Below are positions 43,549-52,702 of a stretch of 64,000 bases of DNA, piece by piece; positions within the stretch are counted from its first letter, which is position 1; each line of letters opens with the position of its first letter. Made by a program: the position numbers and the translations under genes. The notes under the pieces are model-generated. The model was not told the origin of the DNA. It was given only the letters and a program-made list of their open reading frames with translations, and did no database searches. The DNA comes from Pseudomonas sp. GD04091. Its GTDB lineage: Bacteria; Pseudomonadota; Gammaproteobacteria; Pseudomonadales; Pseudomonadaceae. Location of the stretch: the NCBI RefSeq assembly GCF_029836165.1, contig NZ_JAOEBG010000017.1, positions 59,116 to 123,115 of the forward strand. The letters run 5' to 3'.

Positions 43549-46500
43549 ATGACAGCCCCGACCGACGCCACCCACCCGCCCCGCCCCCTTCATTACGCCG
43601 CTGTCGAGCGCAAACTGCCCCAGTGGCTGAAGACCGCTTCACCGACGCTTCGCGCGGCCGTCCGCGAGCGACCACGGCCGCCGGCCTGGCTGGCGAAGGC
43701 AATTCAAGAGAAACCGACCATCGCCAAGGCCTGGAGCGAAGAGCACGCCCGTCTTCGCGAACGCCAGGCGCAAGTCGCGAAACTGTTCGAACAGCTCCCG
43801 GACCTCGCGACATTCGCCAGGCAGCAGTTGAGCGAGGCCATGACCAAGCGTTTCGGCCTCACCCTCGATGTGGACACCACCTACCTGGTGGATGCCCGGA
43901 TGATCGACCCATCGCGTGCAATCGATACTCGCCAGGCCGTCGACAGGGCGACGCGCTCGCTGCTGCAGAGTGCCCTGCACAATTTCGACAGCGCCGCCAC
44001 GGCAACAAACGGCATGGACGCCGCCGATGCTCCGCTGAAGAAGTCGGTGATCCTCGACCATCGCCGGTTCATGGGTAGTCTGCCGATCGGCAATGCGCTG
44101 GATCTCGACGCCGAGGCTTTCGCCGACCTGTGTCGCACGCTGGACATTGGTGGCCAGTATCACGCCAAGCTCCACGGCATCTATTACCCGACGGACGAAT
44201 CGGGCCAGCCCGATGACGCGGCGGCGTTGGCGGTCTACCAGACCCTTGGCCGGGCCGAGGAATCGGCATTCAGGCAGGCCTTGCACTTCGCCCGGCTCAA
44301 AGGCGACATAGGCGAGCCGCTGTACAACGCCGCCCTCGCCACCCCGCTGGACCTGCCCCCCTCCTCTGCGGCGACCGCTGCCGTCGAGTTCAGCCTGCTG
44401 TCGCTCTGGGAAGTCGAGCTGGTTGGCATCGCGCTCGTGGCGCTGCCTGCACAAACGCAAAAGACCGTGGCGCTCTACACGCCTGACGACAGCGAAACAC
44501 CCATCAAGGCGTTCGCGTCCATGCAAGCCCTGGAAGACGATTTGCGCAATCGGCTTCAGGCAGACATCCATTACCTGGACAAGCACGTCGCCGAGCGTGA
44601 CAGGGCGTCGTTGAGCCGCAGGCTCGCGGATCGTCTCACCCCTGTCCGCTGGAGCCGCCGGGGCCTGCAGGAACGCGTGCCGAATCCACAGGCCGGCCTG
44701 GCTCCGGTCGCGCACCGCTTGCGTCATTCGTTTCTCGGCGTCATGGCGTTTGAAAAGGCCGAACGCCACGAGAAAGACGCCATCCACCACGCCGTTCCGA
44801 CACGTGTCGTCGACCTGCAGACCGCCAAGGCCCACCATGCGCTGATCGCCGCACGGGTGCTGACAGCCCTGAACATCGCCGGTTTCTTCGTGCCGGGCCT
44901 GGGCGAGGCCATGCTCGCGGTGTGCGTCATGCAACTGGCCTACGAGGTCTACGAAGGCTTCGAGAGCTGGCACAACGACGAAAAGGACCAGGCCTGCCAG
45001 TACCTGGTGGATGTGGCCGAGAATATCGCGATCATGACGGCACTGGCTGCCGTCACCTCGGTGGTGCGTGGCGCAAGCGCGGCCGAAGGCGGTGCCGCAG
45101 CGGAGCCGTCGGTGCCAGAGCGGATCCCCGTGCAGACGCCGTCCTTCATCGAGGAGCTTGAGGATATCGAGCTGCCCGATGGCCAGCTTCGCCTGTGGAA
45201 ACCAGACCTGGCCCCCTATCGCATCGACCAGGCACTGCCCGACGCCGTCGAGCCGGATGAAGACGGCCTGCTGAGCCATCAAGACAAGCGCTGGCTGGTC
45301 ATACAAGGCGCCCGGTACAGGGTCGAGAAGGCATCATCGGGCGCCCGCTATCATCTTGTCCACCCGACCAAGGCATCAGCGGCTCGCCCGGTCGTACGCC
45401 ACAACGGCGCCGGTGCCTGGCTGCTGCCGCTCGAGCAGCCCTTGCAATGGGCACGTGAAACCCTGCTGCAACGCATGGACCTCTCGGCCAGCCATTTCAG
45501 CGCCGAGACCGCCGGGCACATGCTGCAGGTCAGTGGCATCGAAGAAGACGTGCTGCGGCGCGCGCTGGCCGAGAGCGAAGGGTTGCCGGCCGTGCTTCAG
45601 GACACGATAGTCCGCTTCAAGCTGGACCACGCCACCCAACGCCTGCCTGGGACACCTGTCCTGAGCACCGAGTTCGAACGGGCCTATGGCCGCCTGCCCG
45701 GCAGCCAGGCAACGGGGGCCGCCGCGATTCGCCGGGGGTACCCGAAGCTCCCGACGACGGTCATCGACGAGCTGCTGCGCCACGCCAGCGGCGTCGAGCT
45801 GCAGGCACTCGCCGCCGACAAGGTCCCGCTGCGCCTGGCCGAGGAAATTCGCATCTACCAGCAACAGATTCGCCTGGCCAGAGCCTACGAAGGGCTGTAT
45901 CTGCAGTGCGTGCGCAGCTGGGACATCGAGCGCCTGCTCGTGCATACCCTCGCACGCCTGCCGGGCTGGCCTGCGGACACCAGACTCGCGCTTTACCAGC
46001 ACCGTTACTGGCCGAGCCAGCACATCGACATAGGCCCGGCGAATGCGACCTTGCACAGGGCCATCAGCAGCGTCGAGGCCGGCTATCTCGTCACAGGCCT
46101 GGGCAGCGCGGACGCCGCCCTCACCCCCAGTGCCACCCTCCATGCCGCCCTGTACCGGGCCTTGCCCGAAGCCATGAGGCAACTGGGTATCGCGAACGAA
46201 GATGGGTTGCGCCAACTGCTGCGGGAGAACCCGCCGCCACGCGCGAGCGTGAGGCAGGTATTGGGGATGCAGGCTGTACGCCCCGACTACCGCTCGCCCA
46301 TGCGCCTGGCCGATGGCCGCCTGGGTTATCCCTTGAGCGGCGGCTTGCCGTCGGAGCGGAGCATCACGCGCCAGACCTTGCTCGACACCATCGTCGCGAC
46401 CGGCCTGACCGAACATACCCGACGATCAGCGCAGGAGATTCTGATGATCATCACCAGCCCTGGCCGTACCCCTTCCCAGGTACTCGCGTGGCTGCAGACC

Positions 46501-49077
46501 CTGCTCGAACAACGCAGCGAACTGCAGAGCAGACTCGATGACTGGAGCGAGGCCATCTCACCCAGCTCCGACCAGGCCGCGCAGCACTACGACACCCTGC
46601 GCGCCACCATCATGCAGCACTGGTACGACACCGCGCTGGTGGAAAGTGGCGAGCACACGGCCGAATTGCTCATTCAAGCCGTGCCCCTGGCCGATATCCC
46701 GATGACGCTGCCCGAGTTCTTCACCTCGCGTGTCCACCGGTTGCGCCTGCTCGATCTGCCTCCTGGTAACCTCGCAGGCTGGATGCAGCACGAGCGCCTG
46801 CTGCAGCGCCTCCTGCAGCAGCTGCCACAACTCCAGGCACTGGAAATCAGTCGCCCCTACATGCGCTCGGCCACCCCATCGGCCTTCATGTTCAGCATCC
46901 TCAGCATCACCGAGCAACTGCCCGAACTGCAGACAATGGTCGTGACCAACCAGAACATCCCACTGTCCTCCAACGACATCGGGCGGCTGGCGGAGCTGCG
47001 CCAACTGCGACGCCTCGACCTGAGCGGCAATCGCTTCGCGCAGCACATCAGCCCCGACTTCGCCGGCTTTTCCCTGGATTACCTGGGCCTGGACGACATG
47101 CAACTGGGCCAATGGCCGGTCGGCCTGGGCAGTACCGCGCTGGAGCGGATCGCTCATGTGTCGCTACGCAACAACAACCTCAGGTCACTGCCCTCGTTCC
47201 TGCTCGATGCCCCGGGCACCCTGACCAACCTCCCCCTGCTCTCGCTGGAAGGCAACGACATCAACGCACATCACCTGCAGCGTTTGCTGATCAACGAAAG
47301 CGGCCCCGTCTCGCGGGTGCGGGCCGACCTGGCAGAGGAAGTCACCGAGCAGGTCGAGCGCGTTCGCCGTGAGCGGCGGCAATTGCAGGACGCGTTCGAT
47401 GGCTGGCGGGGCGCCTCGAGCTCCTCTGCCCCGCTGACCCAAGCGATCCTGCAGGACCGGCACAACATCGAAGTGGCGATCCGCTCGTTCTGGACGAACC
47501 TGGAACGCGGCCAGCGCTACCTGCGGCTGCGCTTCGAAGATGTGGCGCTGGAGCACTTTCCCCGGCGCCTGCCGGGCTTCTTTGGCGAACGTCTGGAAAC
47601 ACTGGTACTGAGCCGGGTGAGCGGCTCGGCCGAACAACTGGGCGAGTTGCTCGGTCGCTTCCCCAACATCACCCGCCTGACCATCGATGCCCACGTGGCC
47701 CCTACCGCCGCCCTGGCCTCGGTGCTGCCGCGCCTGACACGGCTCACCCACCTGGAGTTTCGCAACATGGGCCTGGAAATCGACCAGGCCATGCTCGAAG
47801 CCTTCGGCCGCTTGCCACATCTGTCGTCGCTGGACCTGTCCGGGAACCGGGTGGGCGCCATCAACCAGCTTCCCCGCAGCCTGTCCACCAACCTGACATC
47901 GCTCAACCTGAGCAACATGAGCCTGCAGGCCTGGCCGGCCTGGTGCGATAGCCTGCTGCCCCTGGAGTTCCTGGACCTGAGCGCCAACAACATCACGCAA
48001 CTGCCCGATCACATTCTGGAAACCATCCAGAGCCCGATGCCGATCTCGTCGATCTCGCTGTTCGACAATCCCCTCTCGGCCGACACCATCCAGCGCGTGC
48101 GCACCTATTCGGACAGCCAGCACAGCCTGTCCTTCGCCCTGGACATGCCCGACAACCTGATGCTCACCGACTCGTCGGATGACAGCTCGCAGCTCGACCA
48201 TCATCACTTCCCGATGCCTTTCGCGGCAGACGACACGCCCGGCCGCGAAGACTGGATGCTGGGCAACGCAGCGCAGAACGAGGCGTTGAACGATGCCTGG
48301 GACACGCTCCAGGCGCTCGACGCCAACCACAACCTGCTACGCCTGGCCGGTCGCTTGCGCAATGCCGCGCCTTATCTCGACCCGACCACGCGAGCCGGCT
48401 TCTGCGAGCGCGTGCGCATGATGCTGGTGACGGCGGCCTCCAATGACAGCGAGCGCCCCACCATGAGCAGCATCGCCGAGGCCGCCCTGCCTGACCCGGT
48501 GTCCGGATCGCAGACCTGCCACGACGGAGCGCTTCAGGAGTTCAACAACATCGAGTTGCTGATGATGAGCAACCGCGCGCTGATCGAGGCGGGCGACACC
48601 TTGAAAGACTTGCATCAGCGCTTGCGCCAGCTTTACCGCATGGGCCAGCTGGAGCTGCTGGCCAGCAGCCGCACCGGCCCCGGAGATCGCGCATCGGTGC
48701 GCCTGGCCTACCGCCGCGAGCTCGCGCGGGAGCTTGACCTGCCGATCGCCGACAACCTGCGCTTTCGCGGCGCCGCCATGCTGGTTCCCGACGAACTGGC
48801 CAGCGTGCTGGCGCAGGTACGGGAGAGGGAAGGCAGTAGCGCGTTCCTCGAATACCTGCTGGCCAACCACGACTGGACCAGCCGTTTGCGCGGTGAGTAT
48901 CAGAGCCGCTTCACCGAGATCGAGCAACGCTTTGGCGAAAGGGTCCTGGCGGTAAGCCGGCTCGATGTGCCGTTGAGCGAAGAGCTGATCCTGCAGCAGG
49001 ACCTGCAGAACGACAGGGAGCGAGAAGAGAAGGCCTTGCTTCTGGAGCTGACGATCCTGCACACCCGGCATGACTGA
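43549..49077 (+). CDS. Giant DUF6543 / LRR / NEL-type E3 ubiquitin ligase protein
   Basis: An 1,842-residue protein. The N-terminal region is DUF6543 (dermonecrotic-toxin)-like, with DIGGQY from residue 199 and a hydrophobic hairpin at about 437-470 (FFVPGLGEAMLAVCVMQLAY). The first leucine-rich repeats are at about 1150-1217 (LRRLDLSGNRF, VSLRNNNLRSLPSFLLD). A helical spacer follows, and a second LRR block at about 1422-1494 (LSSLDLSGNRV, LEFLDLSANNITQLPDHIL). The C-terminus is a NEL domain like that of IpaH/SspH/SlrP effectors: the CxD catalytic motif is TCHDGALQEFNNIEL with the Cys at residue 1657, followed by RLAYRRELARELDLP. NEL proteins transfer ubiquitin in eukaryotic cells. No signal peptide, secretion system or chaperone gene is beside it. 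The ATG at 43549 is preferred to a GTG at 43519; neither has a strong ribosome-binding site. The gene is an island between pip and hutG. Host target and delivery are unknown. Confidence 0.88.
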   Translation: MTAPTDATHPPRPLHYAAVERKLPQWLKTASPTLRAAVRERPRPPAWLAKAIQEKPTIAKAWSEEHARLRERQAQVAKLFEQLPDLATFARQQLSEAMTKRFGLTLDVDTTYLVDARMIDPSRAIDTRQAVDRATRSLLQSALHNFDSAATATNGMDAADAPLKKSVILDHRRFMGSLPIGNALDLDAEAFADLCRTLDIGGQYHAKLHGIYYPTDESGQPDDAAALAVYQTLGRAEESAFRQALHFARLKGDIGEPLYNAALATPLDLPPSSAATAAVEFSLLSLWEVELVGIALVALPAQTQKTVALYTPDDSETPIKAFASMQALEDDLRNRLQADIHYLDKHVAERDRASLSRRLADRLTPVRWSRRGLQERVPNPQAGLAPVAHRLRHSFLGVMAFEKAERHEKDAIHHAVPTRVVDLQTAKAHHALIAARVLTALNIAGFFVPGLGEAMLAVCVMQLAYEVYEGFESWHNDEKDQACQYLVDVAENIAIMTALAAVTSVVRGASAAEGGAAAEPSVPERIPVQTPSFIEELEDIELPDGQLRLWKPDLAPYRIDQALPDAVEPDEDGLLSHQDKRWLVIQGARYRVEKASSGARYHLVHPTKASAARPVVRHNGAGAWLLPLEQPLQWARETLLQRMDLSASHFSAETAGHMLQVSGIEEDVLRRALAESEGLPAVLQDTIVRFKLDHATQRLPGTPVLSTEFERAYGRLPGSQATGAAAIRRGYPKLPTTVIDELLRHASGVELQALAADKVPLRLAEEIRIYQQQIRLARAYEGLYLQCVRSWDIERLLVHTLARLPGWPADTRLALYQHRYWPSQHIDIGPANATLHRAISSVEAGYLVTGLGSADAALTPSATLHAALYRALPEAMRQLGIANEDGLRQLLRENPPPRASVRQVLGMQAVRPDYRSPMRLADGRLGYPLSGGLPSERSITRQTLLDTIVATGLTEHTRRSAQEILMIITSPGRTPSQVLAWLQTLLEQRSELQSRLDDWSEAISPSSDQAAQHYDTLRATIMQHWYDTALVESGEHTAELLIQAVPLADIPMTLPEFFTSRVHRLRLLDLPPGNLAGWMQHERLLQRLLQQLPQLQALEISRPYMRSATPSAFMFSILSITEQLPELQTMVVTNQNIPLSSNDIGRLAELRQLRRLDLSGNRFAQHISPDFAGFSLDYLGLDDMQLGQWPVGLGSTALERIAHVSLRNNNLRSLPSFLLDAPGTLTNLPLLSLEGNDINAHHLQRLLINESGPVSRVRADLAEEVTEQVERVRRERRQLQDAFDGWRGASSSSAPLTQAILQDRHNIEVAIRSFWTNLERGQRYLRLRFEDVALEHFPRRLPGFFGERLETLVLSRVSGSAEQLGELLGRFPNITRLTIDAHVAPTAALASVLPRLTRLTHLEFRNMGLEIDQAMLEAFGRLPHLSSLDLSGNRVGAINQLPRSLSTNLTSLNLSNMSLQAWPAWCDSLLPLEFLDLSANNITQLPDHILETIQSPMPISSISLFDNPLSADTIQRVRTYSDSQHSLSFALDMPDNLMLTDSSDDSSQLDHHHFPMPFAADDTPGREDWMLGNAAQNEALNDAWDTLQALDANHNLLRLAGRLRNAAPYLDPTTRAGFCERVRMMLVTAASNDSERPTMSSIAEAALPDPVSGSQTCHDGALQEFNNIELLMMSNRALIEAGDTLKDLHQRLRQLYRMGQLELLASSRTGPGDRASVRLAYRRELARELDLPIADNLRFRGAAMLVPDELASVLAQVREREGSSAFLEYLLANHDWTSRLRGEYQSRFTEIEQRFGERVLAVSRLDVPLSEELILQQDLQNDREREEKALLLELTILHTRHD

Positions 49078-49083
49078 CACCGC

Positions 49084-49109
49084 TCCTGGCCCGCCCTGGC
49101 GGGCCAGGA
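49084..49109. terminator. Bidirectional hairpin between the NEL gene and hutG
   Basis: TCCTGGCCCGCC and GGCGGGCCAGGA form a perfect 12-bp stem with a two-base loop in the convergent gap. No T-run follows, so it may work with Rho or as a simple pausing structure. Confidence 0.65.
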
Positions 49110-49113
49110 ACCA

Positions 49114-49917
49114 TCAGCGGCCGTAGCGCTCCGCCCCCCAGGCTGTCAGCGCCTGCAGCAGCTTGCGCAGGACAGCCTGGGTCGGTTGCGCCAGGTCCTG
49201 GCGGTAGGCGAAGGGTTCCACCTCATCCATGTAGGTGCTCTGCGCCAGCTCCAGTTGCACCGCATGGACATGGCTGGCCGGATCACCATAGTGGCGGGTA
49301 ATGTGCCCGCCCTTGAAGCGGCCATTGAGCACGTGGCTGTAGCCCTCGGCCTCGGCACACACGCCCCGCAGCCGCTCGGCCAGCTCCGGATCGCAACTGG
49401 CGCCGTTGAAGGTGCCCAGGTTGAAATCCGGCAGCTTGCCGTCGAACAGGTGGGGGATATGCGAACGGATCGAGTGGGCATCCCACAGCAGCGCATAGCC
49501 GAACTCGGCACGCAGGCGCTCCAGCTCGCCGCGAAGGGTGTCGTGGTAGGGGCGCCAGATCCGCTCCAGGTAGGTCGCCCGTTCGTCGGCGGACGGCGCC
49601 TTCCCTTCCCTGAACAGCGGCTCGCCGTCGAACAGCGTGGCCGGATACAGGCCGGTCGTGGCGCCGACATACAGCGGCTTGTCGTCATCCGGTCGATTCA
49701 GGTCGATGACGAACCGCGAATACTCCGCCGCCACCACGCTCGCGCCGAGTTCACGGGCGAAGTCGTACAGGCGCGGAATATGCCAGTCGGTGTCCGGCAG
49801 GCTTCGAGCCGGTTCGACCAGGCCATCACGCACGGCGTCCGTCAGCTTCAGCCCGGCATGGGGCATGCTGATCAGCAGGGGCAGACGGCCCTGGTGGAAA
49901 CTCAATACCTTGTCCAT
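49114..49917 (-). CDS. hutG: N-formylglutamate deformylase
   Basis: A 267-residue N-formylglutamate amidohydrolase, last step of the five-step hut pathway (formylglutamate to glutamate plus formate). Metal-site strings are LLISMPHAGLKL, SVVAAEYSRFVIDLNRPDDD, LLWDAHSIRSHIP and GGHITRHYGDPASHVHAVQL. The ATG at 49915-49917 begins MDKVLSFHQGRLPLL; upstream in-frame sequence is hutI shadow. Ten bases separate it from hutI. Last gene of the hutU-H-T-I-G unit. Confidence 0.96.
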   Translation of the reverse strand: MDKVLSFHQGRLPLLISMPHAGLKLTDAVRDGLVEPARSLPDTDWHIPRLYDFARELGASVVAAEYSRFVIDLNRPDDDKPLYVGATTGLYPATLFDGEPLFREGKAPSADERATYLERIWRPYHDTLRGELERLRAEFGYALLWDAHSIRSHIPHLFDGKLPDFNLGTFNGASCDPELAERLRGVCAEAEGYSHVLNGRFKGGHITRHYGDPASHVHAVQLELAQSTYMDEVEPFAYRQDLAQPTQAVLRKLLQALTAWGAERYGR

Positions 49918-49927
49918 GTCGCCTCGC

Positions 49928-51133
49928 TCAGTTGGATATCTCGTGGCCCAGGCGCACCACGCGCTTGGGCAGGTCGCCGCCGAGCCAGTAGCTGAGGTCG
50001 GCCGGGCGCTCGATCTGCCAGGCGATGAAGTCCGCCACCTTGCCCACTTCCAGCGAGCCGTGGCTGTCGCCCAGGCCCAGCGCCGTGGCGGCATGCTGGG
50101 TGACGCCGGCCAGGGCCTCCTCCGGGGTCATGCGAAAACAGGTGCAGCCCATGTTCAGCATCAGGCGCAGCGACAACGCCGGCGAGGTGCCGGGGTTGAG
50201 ATCGCTGGCCAGGGCGATCTTCACGTCGTGGCGGCGCAGGGCGTCCATGGGCGGCAGCTGGGTTTCGCGCAGGAAATAGAACGCCCCCGGCAACAACACG
50301 GCGACCGTGCCGGCCGCGGCCATGGCGATGGCGTCTTCCTCGGTCATGAACTCCAGGTGATCGGCCGACAGCGCCTGGTAGCGCGCCGCCAGGCTCGAAC
50401 CGTGCAACGACGACAGCTGCTCGGCATGCAGCTTGACCGGCAGCCCCAGCGCGCGCGCCTGGATGAACAGGCGCTCGACCTGGGCCGGGGAGAACGCCAG
50501 GTGCTCGCAGAAGGCGTCCACCGCGTCCACCAGGCCCTCGGCGGCCAGCGCCGGGAGCATCTCATCGCAGATGTGGGCGATATAGTCGTCCGCCCTGCCC
50601 GCGTACTCCGGCGGCAGGGCGTGGGCGGCCAGGCAGGTGCTGCGCACGGTCACCGGCAGCTCTTCGCCCAGGCGGCGGGCGACGCGCAGCATCTTGCGCT
50701 CGTTTTCAAGGTCCAGGCCGTAGCCGGACTTGATCTCGACCGTGGTCACGCCATCGCGCATCAGCGCTCGCACCCGCTGGCGGGCACTGGCCAGCAGTTC
50801 GTCCTCGCTGGCCGCGCGGGTGGCCCGCACGGTGCTGGCGATACCACCGCCCTGGGCGGCGATCTCGGCGTAGCTGACACCCTGCAGCCGCTGCTCGAAC
50901 TCGCCGCTACGATTGCCGCCGAACACCGCGTGGGTGTGGCAGTCGATCAGCCCGGGGGTGACCCAGGCACCGCCCAGGTCGACGACGCGGTCGGCCGCGA
51001 CCGACGGCACCTCGGCGCGGGGGCCGACCCACTCGATCAGCCCGGCGCTGGTGACGATCGCCGCATCCTCGATGACCGAGTAACGGCCCTCGGCCATGGT
51101 CGCGGCGTGGCAGTGCTGCCAGAGGGTTCTCAT
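49928..51133 (-). CDS. hutI: Imidazolonepropionase
   Basis: A 401-residue amidohydrolase that opens 4-imidazolone-5-propionate to N-formimino-L-glutamate. The HxH metal motif is in LIDCHTHAVFGGNRSGEFEQ, further ligands are in VKLHAEQLSS and the Asp in ALASDLNPGTSPALSL. Complete and of typical length (about 400). It follows the permease gene by 15 bases and precedes hutG. Confidence 0.97.
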   Translation of the reverse strand: MRTLWQHCHAATMAEGRYSVIEDAAIVTSAGLIEWVGPRAEVPSVAADRVVDLGGAWVTPGLIDCHTHAVFGGNRSGEFEQRLQGVSYAEIAAQGGGIASTVRATRAASEDELLASARQRVRALMRDGVTTVEIKSGYGLDLENERKMLRVARRLGEELPVTVRSTCLAAHALPPEYAGRADDYIAHICDEMLPALAAEGLVDAVDAFCEHLAFSPAQVERLFIQARALGLPVKLHAEQLSSLHGSSLAARYQALSADHLEFMTEEDAIAMAAAGTVAVLLPGAFYFLRETQLPPMDALRRHDVKIALASDLNPGTSPALSLRLMLNMGCTCFRMTPEEALAGVTQHAATALGLGDSHGSLEVGKVADFIAWQIERPADLSYWLGGDLPKRVVRLGHEISN

Positions 51134-51148
51134 CAGGATCTCCTTTTT

Positions 51149-52552
51149 TCAGCGATGCAGCTCGGCCGGCTCCCGGACAGGCTCGCCATTGCCCGCGCGC
51201 GGCTTGCACCACAGCAGGTAGGACGCCACCAGGAACACCACCCAGATCACACCGACGATCAACGCCGCCTGGGTATCGGGGAAGTAACCGAGCACACCGA
51301 AGATGAACAACATGAAGGCAATGGCCATGGCCGGGCCATAGGGCCAGAACGGTACCGGGAACTTGAGCTGGGCGACTTCCTCGCGGCTCATGCTGCGGCG
51401 CATGGCGACCTGGGTGACCAGGATCATCAGCCATACCCACACGGTGGCGAAGGTGGCGATCGAGGCGATCAGCAGGAACACGTTCTCCGGGATCAGGTAG
51501 TTGAGCAGCACGCCGACCAGCAGCGCCACGCCCATCACCACCACGGTCAGCCACGGCACGCCATGCCGGGACAGCTTGCTGAAACCACGCGGCGCCTGGC
51601 CGTGCTGGGCCAGGCCGTACATCATGCGGCCGGCACCGAAGATGTCGCTGTTGATGGCCGACACCGCCGCCGAGATCACCACGATGTTGAGCACGGCCGC
51701 CGCCGAGCCGATCCCCAGGTTGCTGAAGATCTGCACGAACGGGCTGCCCTGGCTGCCGATCTGCGGCCAGGGGTACAGGCACATCAGCACGAACAAGGTG
51801 AGCACGTAGAACAGCAGGATGCGCAGCGGCACGGCGTTGATCGCCTTGGGAATCACGCGCTGCGGGTCCTTGGCCTCACCGGCGGTGACACCGATGATCT
51901 CGATGCCGCCGAAGGCGAACATCACCACCGCGAACGAAGCGATCAGGCCACCGATGCCATTGGGCATGAAGCCGCCATGCTCGAACAGGTTGCTCACCCC
52001 GACCGCTTGCTCGACGCCCACCTGGCTGAAGCCGAAGGCCATGATGCCGAAACCGGCGAGGATCATCGCGACGATGGCGCCGACCTTGAGCAGCGACAGC
52101 CAGAACTCCATCTCGCCGAACACCTTGACGTTGCACAGGTTCAGGCCGCCGATCAGGAAGACGATGCCCAGCACCCAGATCCAGCGAGGGACTTCGGGGA
52201 ACCAGAAGCCCATGTAGATACCGAAGGCAGTCACGTCGGCGATGGCGACGATGACCATCTCGAAGGCGTAGGTCCAGCCGAGGATGAAACCGGCCATGGG
52301 GCCGAGGTAGGTGCTGGCGTAATGGCCGAAAGAGCCGGACACCGGGTTGTGCACGGCCATCTCGCCGAGGGCGCGCATCACCATGAACACGGCGGCGCCG
52401 CCGATCAGGTAGGCCAGCAGCACGGCCGGGCCGGCCATCTGGATCGCCGAGGCCGAACCGTAGAAAAGCCCGGTACCGATAGCCGAACCGAGCGCCATGA
52501 AACGGATGTGCCGGGACGATAGCCCGCGTGTGAGACCTTGAGCTTGTTGCAT
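51149..52552 (-). CDS. hutT: Amino-acid permease, probable histidine transporter HutT
   Basis: A 467-residue APC/AAT-family permease with about twelve membrane helices. It starts MQQAQGLTRGLSSRHIRFMA; the substrate-binding loop GSAIGTGLFYGSA and VHNPVSGSFGHYASTYLGP are typical of the amino-acid transporter subfamily (also annotated ProY). Its position between hutH and hutI indicates that histidine is the substrate, as for HutT of other pseudomonads. A nested REP element lies between hutH and this gene. Confidence 0.85.
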   Translation of the reverse strand: MQQAQGLTRGLSSRHIRFMALGSAIGTGLFYGSASAIQMAGPAVLLAYLIGGAAVFMVMRALGEMAVHNPVSGSFGHYASTYLGPMAGFILGWTYAFEMVIVAIADVTAFGIYMGFWFPEVPRWIWVLGIVFLIGGLNLCNVKVFGEMEFWLSLLKVGAIVAMILAGFGIMAFGFSQVGVEQAVGVSNLFEHGGFMPNGIGGLIASFAVVMFAFGGIEIIGVTAGEAKDPQRVIPKAINAVPLRILLFYVLTLFVLMCLYPWPQIGSQGSPFVQIFSNLGIGSAAAVLNIVVISAAVSAINSDIFGAGRMMYGLAQHGQAPRGFSKLSRHGVPWLTVVVMGVALLVGVLLNYLIPENVFLLIASIATFATVWVWLMILVTQVAMRRSMSREEVAQLKFPVPFWPYGPAMAIAFMLFIFGVLGYFPDTQAALIVGVIWVVFLVASYLLWCKPRAGNGEPVREPAELHR

Positions 52553-52591
52553 GTCACGTCCTTATTGTTGTTCTGGTCGTGAGATCGGATT

Positions 52592-52696
52592 GGGGCCGCT
52601 GCGCAGCCCTTTCGCCGGCAAGCCGGCTCCCACAGGGAGCACACTGTATCTCTGTGAGAGCCGGCTTGCCGGCGAAAGGACCGCATAGCGGCCCCA
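52592..52696. repeat. Composite REP element with both families nested
   Basis: Outer arms belong to the long family (GGGGCCGCTGCGCAGCCCTT and the GGACCGCATAGCGGCCCC end). The inner arms CGCCGGCAAGCCGGCTCCCAC and GAGCCGGCTTGCCGGCG are of the short type but with CCGG cores. The whole folds into one long stem in the hutH-hutT gap. Confidence 0.85.
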
Positions 52697-52702
52697 GCGG
52701 CA

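Noticed and set aside
43549..49077. Signal peptide or type VI/Rhs-type delivery domain on the NEL protein
   Set aside because: The N-terminus (MTAPTDATHPPRPLHY) is hydrophilic, and no PAAR, VgrG, YD-repeat or RTX motif was seen.
49637..52522. A 961-codon open frame antisense to hutG, hutI and hutT
   Set aside because: Shadow frame with His/Gln/Arg-rich sequence and no domain; three well-defined hut genes occupy the other strand.
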